DNA of 43,701 bases from Gammaproteobacteria bacterium (lineage in GTDB: Bacteria > Pseudomonadota > Gammaproteobacteria > Chromatiales > Chromatiaceae): the NCBI GenBank assembly GCA_009908845.1, contig JAAAOQ010000069.1:1-43701 (forward strand). The letters are read 5' to 3'. A model generated the notes under the pieces. The model was not told where the DNA came from, ran no database searches, and worked only from the letters and a program-made list of their open reading frames with translations. The translations under genes and the position numbers were made by a program. Positions 1-8,100 of this stretch are shown one piece after another (position 1 is the first letter of the stretch; the number at the start of each line of letters is the position of its first letter).

Positions 1-134
1 GCCCCGCCCTGGACCACCGGCGGGAGCCGATAATGGCTGGCGAGCCGGACCGAGCTCGTCTCGAGCCAGCCGCTCGCGTGCCAGACGAGGGCGGTTGCCA
101 GCGTAATGGTGACGGCGTAAAGCAGTAGCGGCAT
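1..134 (-). CDS. Na+/Ca2+ exchanger-family protein, N-terminus only (cut by window edge)
   Basis: Partial gene running off the left edge. Reading leftwards from ATG at 134 gives 44 codons: a hydrophobic first helix, then WLETSSVRLASHYRLPPVVQ. This resembles the first helix and alpha-repeat entry of sodium/calcium exchanger proteins, where a residue run such as 'RLA..YGLPP.VQG' leads into the first ion-binding repeat. It would be an inner-membrane cation antiporter. The start lies 22 bp after the stop of the BON gene on the same strand, so the two probably form an operon. No strong ribosome binding site is visible just upstream, so translational coupling or another start is possible. The diagnostic alpha-repeat lies outside the window, so the call rests on a short match. 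Confidence 0.6.
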   Translation of the reverse strand, partial: MPLLLYAVTITLATALVWHASGWLETSSVRLASHYRLPPVVQGG

Positions 135-156
135 CGCACATGAAACCCGATCGGCC

Positions 157-882
157 TCAGGTCAGCTCGCCCCCGATCTCCAGCCGATTGTAGACCGCCT
201 TGATATGGGGGGCGAACCAGCACAGCGATTCGGCGAGCCGCCGCTTCTCGGGATCGCTCACGGTGCCGGTGAGGGCGGCCTCACCGAGTCGAACCTCGAC
301 CCGGATCGGCTGGTCGGCAAGCCGCGGATGCTCGCGCATCAGCGTCGTCGCGGCCTCGGCGACGGCTTGGTCTTGGTCCTCCTTCAGTGGCTGGTAGCTG
401 ATCAGGTTTCGGACGTCTCGGCAGGCGCCGGTTTCCCAGGCCACGCCTTCGGCCAGTGCCGCGAACGACAGGTCCGGGACCCAGCCGCCGAGATGGATGA
501 TGCCATCACAGGCGATGACCCCGATCCACGGCTGCTCGAGCGCGGGCGGGCGCTCGCCGGGCTCGATGATGCGCACCTGCTCAAGGGCCGGGTCGCCCCG
601 CAGGGTGCGCTGCACCTCGGCAGCGAGGGCGTCATCGGACTCCCGGATTGCCGGTTCCAGCGCGACCTCGTCCTCGACCTCGGCGGTCGCCAGTGCGTCG
701 CGCGCGAGCGTCGTGGCCTTGCGCCGCGCCGCAATCGAGGGGACCTCGCCAACGACGCGCCATTGGCTGCTCTGCTCGCCCTCTTGCGGCATCAGATGCA
801 GTCGGTCAGCCAGCTCGCCGATGTCCGGGTCGGCCTGCCAGGCCCTGCGAACGGCCTCGACCTGTTCAGTTCGATTCATCAT
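157..882 (-). CDS. BON-domain-like protein without signal peptide
   Basis: A 241-residue soluble protein with two to three degenerate BON-type modules: roughly residues 30-70 (WRVVGEVPSIAARRKATTLA), 85-160 (GIIHLGGWVPD) and 165-238 (VEVRLGEAALTGTVSDPEKR). Each follows the BON pattern of a helix, then a 'V.L.G.V....' strand, then a helix. BON domains are thought to bind membranes or lipids and are common in OsmY-like stress proteins. Unlike OsmY, this protein has no signal peptide and should be cytosolic. The first of two adjacent ATGs is supported by GGAG seven bases upstream. It is followed directly by an exchanger-family gene. The BON match is by eye and the modules are divergent. Confidence 0.75.
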   Translation of the reverse strand: MMNRTEQVEAVRRAWQADPDIGELADRLHLMPQEGEQSSQWRVVGEVPSIAARRKATTLARDALATAEVEDEVALEPAIRESDDALAAEVQRTLRGDPALEQVRIIEPGERPPALEQPWIGVIACDGIIHLGGWVPDLSFAALAEGVAWETGACRDVRNLISYQPLKEDQDQAVAEAATTLMREHPRLADQPIRVEVRLGEAALTGTVSDPEKRRLAESLCWFAPHIKAVYNRLEIGGELT

Positions 883-1378
883 TAGGGGCTCCGTCGGTTC
901 GGTTTGGAGTGCGCTGATTGGGCCAGCACAACGTCATGACAAGCACAGTGCATTCCGGGTGCTGCCGACGGCCTACCGCTACGCATGCGCCAGATCGGGC
1001 CGAGAGGCGGCTTCGTTGGCCGCGATCGCTGGGGCAAATAACCCATCAGCGGGTGAAATCGCGAGGCTCGACCCGGGAATGGCTCGTTTCGAGAGGGGCG
1101 TCGTAGCGATTGCTCAGCGCCTGGTGTCAGCGCTTGGTGAGAGACCGACAGCGTCTCGCCGTATCGCCGTTTGGCCTGGGCCCGGCGTCGCCCTTACCTT
1201 GGGCCCGACGTCGCCATCGCGTTGGTCTCGCCATTGTCCTGGCATCGCCGTTGCGATAACGCAGTGTGAGCGGGCCGGGCTCGGCTCGGGCGCTCAGACC
1301 TGAACAGCGAGCGAAGGCGCTCAGGCGAGTGTTTCCGCGCTCGCTCCCTTTCGACTGCTTCGACAAACGGAGGACAGA
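883..1378. other. 496-bp intergenic region with short GC-rich repeats
   Basis: This divergent gap should hold promoters for the leftward BON gene and the rightward exported protein. No convincing coding frame is seen. Between 1156 and 1249 the pentamer TCGCC occurs six times, and a 16-base unit (1177-1192 and 1200-1215) is repeated with one mismatch at a 23-base step. I saw no clear sigma-70 promoter. Confidence 0.5.
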
Positions 1379-2026
1379 ATGCGATTCGATGCGAAGATGA
1401 TGACCAAGTCGGCACTGGCACTCGCGCTGACCGGCGCCACGGCTGTCTGGGCCGCGGACCCGCTGGCTGAGCCTGATGACAGTTGGATCAGCGTCAGCGG
1501 GACGGTCGAGACCGTCAGCAACGACTCGTTCGTGCTCGACTACGGTGAAGGGATGATGACGGTCGAGATGGATGACGGCGACCGCGATGCGGACGGCTAC
1601 AAGCTCGTCAGCGGCGATAAGGTCACCGTCAGTGGCCGGATCGACGATGATCTCTTCGAGACCCGCACGATCGAGGCGAGCAGTGTCTACGTGGAGAACA
1701 TCGGCACCTACTTCTACGCGTCAGCCGTTGATGAAGAGGATGTCAACGAGGTGATCATCGACGTCGATACGCCGGTCGTGATCTCGGCGACGACTGTCCA
1801 AGGGACCGTGACCGACGTCAACTCCGAGGAGTTCATCGTCGATACCGGTCTGCGCCAAGTGCGCGTCGAGGTCGATGAGATGAGCTATAACCCGCTCGAT
1901 GACGAGGGGTACCAGAAGATCGAGATTGGCGACCGCGTGAGCGTTACCGGCCAGATGGACGATGATCTGTTCGAAGGCCGGGAGCTGGTCGCCGACTCGG
2001 TCGTGACCCTGTCCGGCGCGAGCTGA
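1379..2026 (+). CDS. Exported protein with two repeated OB-fold-like (DUF5666-type) modules
   Basis: 215 residues. The N-terminus is a typical signal peptide ending ATAVWAAD at about residues 19-26, so the product is periplasmic or secreted. The mature part contains two similar units: SVSGTVETVSNDSFVLD to VSGRIDDDLFETR, and TVQGTVTDVNSEEFIVD to VTGQMDDDLFEGR. Each has the pattern 'G.V......F.VD' followed by 'GD.V.V.G..DDDLFE'. This is what small beta-barrel OB-fold proteins of the BOF/DUF5666 kind look like. The protein is very acidic (many Asp and Glu), which suits a periplasmic, possibly cation-binding, protein. GGAGGACAGA just before the ATG supports the start. The exact family is uncertain. 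Confidence 0.7.
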   Translation: MRFDAKMMTKSALALALTGATAVWAADPLAEPDDSWISVSGTVETVSNDSFVLDYGEGMMTVEMDDGDRDADGYKLVSGDKVTVSGRIDDDLFETRTIEASSVYVENIGTYFYASAVDEEDVNEVIIDVDTPVVISATTVQGTVTDVNSEEFIVDTGLRQVRVEVDEMSYNPLDDEGYQKIEIGDRVSVTGQMDDDLFEGRELVADSVVTLSGAS

Positions 2027-2222
2027 TCGACCTCGTTTGGGCGCCCGAAGCGGTGCCCGTTCATCTAACCTGAACAGCCGGTCAGCGCGCCCTGTGGGTT
2101 AGCTCGCCGTGACGCGACCCGGAGCGGTCGAGTAAAACCGAAAACCGATTTGAGATGGGTATAGCTGACGTCAAGCTAAGGGTTGCGGTGCAATCATCGT
2201 AGCGGCCGATTTGACCGGCCCG

Positions 2223-2262
2223 GCGCCGCCCGCTGTGGCTCGAGCGGGCGGCGCTCTTTCCT
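2223..2262. terminator. Strong hairpin terminator between convergent genes
   Basis: A perfect 12-bp stem (2223-2234 with 2243-2254) closes an 8-base loop and is followed on the + strand by TCTTTCCT. It lies 16 bp beyond the stop of the leftward chemoreceptor and about 200 bp beyond the rightward OB-fold gene. It can therefore end transcription from either side. The T-rich tail favours the + strand. Confidence 0.8.
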
Positions 2263-2278
2263 AAACTGAGCCAGCAGC

Positions 2279-4381
2279 CTATCTCAGCAACGGCGCCTCA
2301 TCCTGCTGAGCCGTTTCGGCGCTCTTGCCGTTGATGATCTGGTTCAGCCGGTCGACCAGCGCCCGCAGCAGATTGGCCTGATCGTTGAGTTCTCCCGATG
2401 CGGCGGCCGCTTGCTCCGCATTCGAGGCGGTCTGCTGGGTGACCTCGCTGACCTGTTGCAACGCGATCTTGATCTGATCGATCCCTTCGTTCTGTTCCGC
2501 GGCGCCTGCGTCCATCTGTTGCATCGCCCCGTAGACCCGGTCGACGCTCCCGTCGATATACCCAAGCGCTTCATCCACCTGGGCCGCTCGCTGTTTGACC
2601 TCCTCGAGGAGCGAGACGACGGTGGCATTCATCGCAACGCCCTTCTCGCTGGATTCGACGGAGCCCTTGATCAGGGATTCCGTCTCCTTCGCGGCATTGG
2701 TGGTCCGTGTCGCGAGATTCCGCACCTCTTCTGCGACCACCGCGAAACCGGCTCCCGCCTCGCCCGCGCGCGCCGCCTCGACCGAGGCGTTCAATGCCAG
2801 GATATTGGTCTGGAATGCGATCGCGTCGATCGTGCCGATGATCTTTGAGATGGAGGCGCTGGACTCATTGATCTCGTTGATCGCCTGATTCAGCTCCCCG
2901 ACAGAGCTTCCGACCTGTTCGACCGCCGTGCTCAACTGATGCATCGAGTCGACGCCATTCTTTGCGGCATCCTTTGCCTGTTGGGAGCTCTCGCTCGTCT
3001 GCCGCGTCAGCGCCCTGTTCTGGCTGACCAGATCACTGATGTTCTCCATGCTGGCCGTCGACTGCTCCAAGGAGGCCGCTTGCTCGTTTGCACCCTGGGC
3101 AAGCGATTGACTCGAGGCCGAAACCTGCTCCGATGCCTTCTCGGTCTCCAGGCTGCCGGAGTGCAGCTCATCGGCAATGTGCGCTAATGGCCCGGCGATG
3201 CCGCGCGCCAAGAAGTAGAAGACCAAGCCGGCAATAACGGCCATCGTGAGGGTCAAGATGAAGACCCAGTTCGTCAAGCTATCGATCGAGTGCTCGACGC
3301 CTTCTGCCGCCGCATAGAATTCGCTGTCATAGGCGCTTGCTGCGATCAGCCAGTCCCAATCTGGAAAATAGGCATAGACCGCGGTCTTCTCTCGGGCGGT
3401 TCGCTCACCGGGATTCTTCCATGAATACTGCATCGAGGCCGTTTCGCTGGGGCCAAGCTGCTGGGCTGTCTCAATCATCTCTTGGATGAAGTAACCGCCT
3501 TCGGCATCCCGGCTCTCCAACACACTCTCGCCGTCGCGTGCCCGCTCATCTGATAACACATAGTTTCCAGCCTCGTCGCCCTGGGTGTTGAGCACGAAGA
3601 CATAACCGGTCTCGCCGATCTGTCGTTCAGCGAGCTGATCCAATAAGGGCTGTGTCGCGGTTGCCTCCGGCGTGCCGACATAGAGGATGCCGACCACCTC
3701 GCCGGCATCGTCCAGCAGGGGCTTGTAGGCCGTGACATACCAGCGATCCACCACATAGGCTCGGCCGACGTAGGTGCGCCCCTCCAGCACTTCGGCCAGG
3801 ACCGGGTTCGGCTTGCCGTCCGGGTTGGTGGCTGGGATATAGGTGCCGACCGCACGCTTGCCATTCTTCTCGACATTGGTCGCGACCCGCAGCATGTCTC
3901 CAGCCGGATTCATCCGCTGGAACAGGGTCAGGGTATCGCCGGTCAGCTCGCCAAGGGTGTCGATCAACGGAACTGCTTTGTCGAAGGACTCCTGTCGCTC
4001 GATTCGCGTCGAATCGCCAAGCAATACCGCGGGCAGCGAAAACCTCTGCCTGGCACCGGTATATTGATTCGTCGCCGTCCATTCGACCTGTTCACTGCTC
4101 GAGAACGCGATGCCGCCGCGTTGCTCCAATCTGTCCACGGCCATGGTGAGCACCTTGCTGACCTGATCCTTGAGCAGCTGCTGGGTGATCTTGACCGTAT
4201 CGAGGATGCCCTGAACCTCGTTCTCCATCTGCTGGTAGCCTTCCTCGATCAGGGCGTCCTTGGCCAGATTCGAGATGCTGTTGGACTGGAAATAGAGGAA
4301 TGCCGCAACGATTGTGAGCGGTATGACGGCAACACCTATTCCTGCCATTAAAAGCTGCATTTTCATGCTTAGAGAACGCAT
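2279..4381 (-). CDS. Methyl-accepting chemotaxis protein with periplasmic Cache domain
   Basis: 700 residues from the ATG at 4381, chosen because GAGGTG lies eight bases upstream. A longer frame from 4429 has a poorer site. Order: transmembrane helix near residues 10-30, a large periplasmic sensor near 35-365, a second helix ([19 protein letters not shown]) near 370-390, HAMP, and a long signalling coil. The sensor has Cache_3/Cache_2-like features ([56 protein letters not shown]). The hairpin tip [19 protein letters not shown] near 520-540 is the conserved contact for CheA and CheW. There is no C-terminal NWETF-type receptor tether. It probably senses a small ligand and feeds a chemotaxis pathway encoded elsewhere. 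Confidence 0.93.
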   Translation of the reverse strand: MRSLSMKMQLLMAGIGVAVIPLTIVAAFLYFQSNSISNLAKDALIEEGYQQMENEVQGILDTVKITQQLLKDQVSKVLTMAVDRLEQRGGIAFSSSEQVEWTATNQYTGARQRFSLPAVLLGDSTRIERQESFDKAVPLIDTLGELTGDTLTLFQRMNPAGDMLRVATNVEKNGKRAVGTYIPATNPDGKPNPVLAEVLEGRTYVGRAYVVDRWYVTAYKPLLDDAGEVVGILYVGTPEATATQPLLDQLAERQIGETGYVFVLNTQGDEAGNYVLSDERARDGESVLESRDAEGGYFIQEMIETAQQLGPSETASMQYSWKNPGERTAREKTAVYAYFPDWDWLIAASAYDSEFYAAAEGVEHSIDSLTNWVFILTLTMAVIAGLVFYFLARGIAGPLAHIADELHSGSLETEKASEQVSASSQSLAQGANEQAASLEQSTASMENISDLVSQNRALTRQTSESSQQAKDAAKNGVDSMHQLSTAVEQVGSSVGELNQAINEINESSASISKIIGTIDAIAFQTNILALNASVEAARAGEAGAGFAVVAEEVRNLATRTTNAAKETESLIKGSVESSEKGVAMNATVVSLLEEVKQRAAQVDEALGYIDGSVDRVYGAMQQMDAGAAEQNEGIDQIKIALQQVSEVTQQTASNAEQAAAASGELNDQANLLRALVDRLNQIINGKSAETAQQDEAPLLR

Positions 4382-4559
4382 TAAGACACCTCGTAGTGGT
4401 GGCAAGAGCATTAGGCTCCAATCGTTCATTCTTTCTATTAGATTGGAGCGGCCTGCTAATGATCGTGGTGATGAATGAGCTCTTGTCTCTCCATGATTGG
4501 CTCGTTGGCGGCTATGGTAATCTCCATAATCCGGGTAGTGGAATACTGTTCAGGCATGA

Positions 4560-4575
4560 TGTGACGCGCGTCACG
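4560..4575. promoter_or_regulatory. CRP/FNR-family-like palindromic site
   Basis: The sequence TGTGACGCGCGTCACG contains a perfect 14-bp palindrome (4561-4574). It fits the CRP half-site arrangement TGTGA-N6-TCAC(A/G). It lies about 180 bp upstream of the chemoreceptor start and about 530 bp upstream of the hybrid kinase. Binding by a CRP-family regulator is an inference from the spacing and half-sites only. Confidence 0.4.
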
Positions 4576-4673
4576 GACTGCTCGGGCGCGCTCGCTGGAC
4601 GCTGTCGCATGAACCGCATCGGAGTGGCGGCCTCGATCATCGCCTGGTCCAATACCTGGCATCGCCGTCAATA

Positions 4674-4847
4674 GTGACAGAATTAAGGGTTTATAATCAT
4701 GCTTTTACCTTGCTGCCTTTGTTCCAGTTGCAGCAGGTGGGCCCCGCGATGATCAAGGCCGGTGCGGCTGCCAAGGACCTCTTCGCGACCATGCAGATTG
4801 CGTTCAGGAACCTCATTTCCGGTGGCTTAAACGATCACGGCGCCTGA
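4674..4847 (+). CDS. Possible 57-residue small protein or gene remnant
   Basis: A GTG-initiated frame encodes a 57-residue peptide with a segment that reads like ordinary protein (LFQLQQVGPAMIKAGAAAKD, then LFATMQIAFRNLISGG). I do not recognise a family. No Shine-Dalgarno sequence precedes the GTG. An internal ATG at 4749 would give a 32-residue product. Codon use is ordinary for the window in the second half. It may be the tail of a decayed gene rather than a working one. Confidence 0.25.
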   Translation: MTELRVYNHAFTLLPLFQLQQVGPAMIKAGAAAKDLFATMQIAFRNLISGGLNDHGA

Positions 4848-5107
4848 TCCGGGAGGGCCTCGGCGCCCACTGAGGGCCGCTGCTGTTCGGGCAGGCGCCA
4901 GTTCCCCGCGAGCGCTGATCGGTTCGGCGATGTGTCGGCGCCGACTGCCCGGTTCGCCGGCTGCCCGGTCCGTCCGCTGCCCGGTCCGCCCGCTGTCAGG
5001 GCTACTGCTTGCCGCGTTTGCCTGTGCAGCCGAACTTGCCTCGGCCTCGTTGAGCGCGCGACTATGCCAAGCTGGGCTGGATCAAACGGACCGGGCTGGA
5101 GGAACGC

Positions 5108-8100
5108 GTGAACGCCGATACGACGACGAACCCACAGCGCTTCCCGATCGTCGGGATCGGTGCCTCGGCCGGCGGACTGGAGGCCGTGCGGGGGCTGTTC
5201 GAGGCGATGCCCGCTGATCTCGGCGCTGGCTTTGTGCTCGTGCAGCATCTGCATCCCGAGCATAAGAGCATGATGAGCGATCTGGTCGCCCGCTCGACCG
5301 CGCTGCCCGTGGTGCAGGTCAAGGACGAGATGCCGGTACTGCCCGATCGGCTGCATGTGATCCCGCCCAATACAGCGCTGACGATCGACGGGGGCATGCT
5401 GCGTCTGACCGAGCCGCGCGCGCGACGCGGACTGCGGATGCCGATTGATGATTTCTTCAGCTCGCTGGCCGAGGACCAGCAGGAATGGGCGATCGGCATC
5501 GTGCTCTCCGGTACCGGCAGCGATGGAACCGCTGGGGTCGGCCTGCTCAAGATCCGCGGTGGCATGCTGATGGCGCAAGAACCGAGTGATGCGGCGCATG
5601 ACGGGATGCCCCGAAGTGCCATCGGCACCGGTCAGGTCGACTATGTGCTGCCGGTCGCAGAGATGCCCGCCACCCTCGCGGCCTACCTCGAGCACTTGCG
5701 CCTTGGAGGCATCGGGCTGCCGGGAAATGCGTCGGACGAGCTGGCGGTTCAGCACATCGTCGCGTTGATCCGCGCCCGTCAAGGGCATGATCTGAGCTGG
5801 TATAAGCCTGGCACATTGCGCCGGCGCGTGCTACGGCGAATGGCGCTGAAACAGATCCAGGCGCTCGATGACTACGTGCGGCTCCTGAGCGAGGATGACG
5901 ATGAGCTCCTGGCGCTGACCAAAGACCTGCTTATCAGCGTGACCTCGTTCTTTCGCAATGCCGAAGCCTGGGATGAGCTTGCGAACAAGGTGCTCCCGGA
6001 CCTCCTCAGCCGGCACGGTCAGGATGAGCCGCTGCGGGCTTGGGTGCCGGGCTGTGCTACGGGCGAAGAGGCGTACACCCTCGCAATGCTCTTGATCGAG
6101 GCGCTCGAGGCGGCCGGGCGCCGGGATCAGATCCTGGTCTTTGCGACCGACGTGGATCGTGACGCTCTGGAGGTCGCGCGCGACGCCTGCTATCCGGAGA
6201 GCCTGGTTGCGGACGTCGATCCCGCACGGCTGGAACGCTTCTTCAACCGCGAAGGCGAGCGGTACCGGGTCAAGAAGTTCGTGCGCGAGCGCGTGATCGT
6301 CGCGCCCCAGGATTTGCTCGCTGATCCGCCGTTCTCGAATATCGATCTGATCAGCTGCCGTAATCTGCTGATCTATGTCGATGGCGATTACCAACAGCGC
6401 TTGATCCGAGGTTTCCATTTTGCGCTGCGCGACGGCGGTTATCTGTTGCTCGGATCAGCGGAGAACATTGCTGGTCAGGAACGGCTGTTCCGGCCCCTGT
6501 CCAGCCGCTGGCGCATCTATAAGCGCCGTAACGTTGACGTCCGGCGGTCAGTGGCGTTCGCCGACGGCGGGCGTCATACGGCGCTCTCGCGTGGGGGTCA
6601 GGCTAGTAGCCGCTCGCGACGCCAGCCGATCGGCTACGGTCCCCGGATCGAGAAGACCTTGCTGGATCACTTCACGCCGCCCGCGGTGCTGGTCGATGAC
6701 CAAGGCGAGGTCCTCTACTATCACGGTGACGTTCGCCGCTATCTCCGGCTGGGGCCGGGCGATCCCAGCAACGATGTGCTGAGGCTGGTGGACGAGGCCC
6801 TGCAGGCGAAGCTGCGCGCCGCGTTGCGCGGCGCAGCGGCGCGCGGCGAGCCAGTGGCCGAGGACGCCAAGATGCGACGCGGCGACGACTGGGAGCCGGT
6901 GCGGATCAGGGTCACGCCGCTCAGCGAGCCCGATTCGGACCGTGTCGAGCGCCTCATCACCTTCGAGGCCTTGGCGCGACGGGCCGAATCCGACACCCGC
7001 GTCGCCGCCGCCGGTGAAGCCGATCAGGTGGAAGCGCTCGAGCAGGAGCTCGAATCCACCCGGCAAGAGCTGATGACGACGATCGAGGAGTCAGAGGCGG
7101 CCAACGAGGAGCTGACAGCCTCTAATCAGGAGGTCATGTCGATGAACGAGGAGCTCCAATCGAGCAACCAGGAGCTGGAGACCTCCAAAGAGGAGCTGCA
7201 GTCACTGAATCAAGAGCTGACCACGCTGAACAATCAGCTCGAGGTCAAGATCCAGGAGCTGGAGCAGACCAATGACGACGTCACCAACCTGCTGTTTAGC
7301 ACCGATATCGCAACCCTGTTCCTCGACCAGGGGCTGCGGGTGCGCCGCTATACCCCGGTCGCGACCCGGCTGATGCGGTTGATCCCGTCCGATATCGGCC
7401 GGCCGATCACCGATATCGTTCGCAGCGTCGACGACCCGCAGCTGGTCGATGATGCGCAGGCGGTGCTCGCTGGCGGAGAGCGGCCGGCGCGCGAGATCCA
7501 GAGCGACTCCGGCGACTGGTACCTGCGGCGGCTGCATCCGTATCGCACCGAGCGGGTGCCGATCAGCGGCGTCGTGGTCACCTTTACCGAGATGACCGCG
7601 CGCAAGCAGGCCGAGCTCGCGCTGGCCGAGAGTGAGGCCGCGCTGCGCCGCATCGCCGATGCGATGCCGACGCTGATCGCCCGGGTCAATCCCGAGCTGC
7701 GCTACACCTTCAATAATGCGGCCTACGCGGACTGGTTTGGGGTCTCGCCGGAGTCGCTAGTGGGCACGGCGGTCGCGGATCTCGTCGGAGAAGAGACCTT
7801 CGGTATCGTGCGCGGGGAACTGGAGCGGGCGCTGGCTGGTGAGACAGTCCGGTTCGATAGCTGGCTGCCCTATCGCGGGGCTGGGCAACGCTACTGCCAT
7901 GTGATCTATATCCCCGATCGACGCGAAAACGGCGAGATCATCGGGGTGTTCGCCCTGGTCAGCGATCTGACCGAGCGCCACCGCAGTCAGCAGGCGATCG
8001 AGCGCCTCAATGCCGAGAACCGCGCCCATGCAAACGAGTTGCAGGCGCTGTTTGATGCGGCCCCGGCCGGCATCTTCGTCGCGCGGGACCCGGCATGCGA

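Larger units (their letters stand above)
4382..5107. other. 726-bp intergenic region between divergent signalling genes
   Basis: This gap separates the leftward chemoreceptor from the rightward CheB-CheR hybrid kinase. It holds a CRP/FNR-like palindrome at 4560-4575, a perfect TATAAT hexamer at 4692-4697 without a good -35 at 17-bp spacing, and a possible 57-residue coding remnant at 4674-4847. The part from 4940 to 5050 is extremely GC-rich and seems non-coding. I found no clear flagellar sigma-28 promoter in front of the chemoreceptor. Confidence 0.5.

Noticed and set aside
205-885. Long rightward open frame opposite the BON gene
   Set aside because: It mirrors the BON gene, has no family match and uses the low-quality antisense composition expected in GC-rich DNA.
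4835-5788. 317-codon leftward frame opposite the start of the hybrid kinase
   Set aside because: The CheB catalytic motifs are on the + strand; the leftward translation has no recognisable domain and crosses the intergenic gap.
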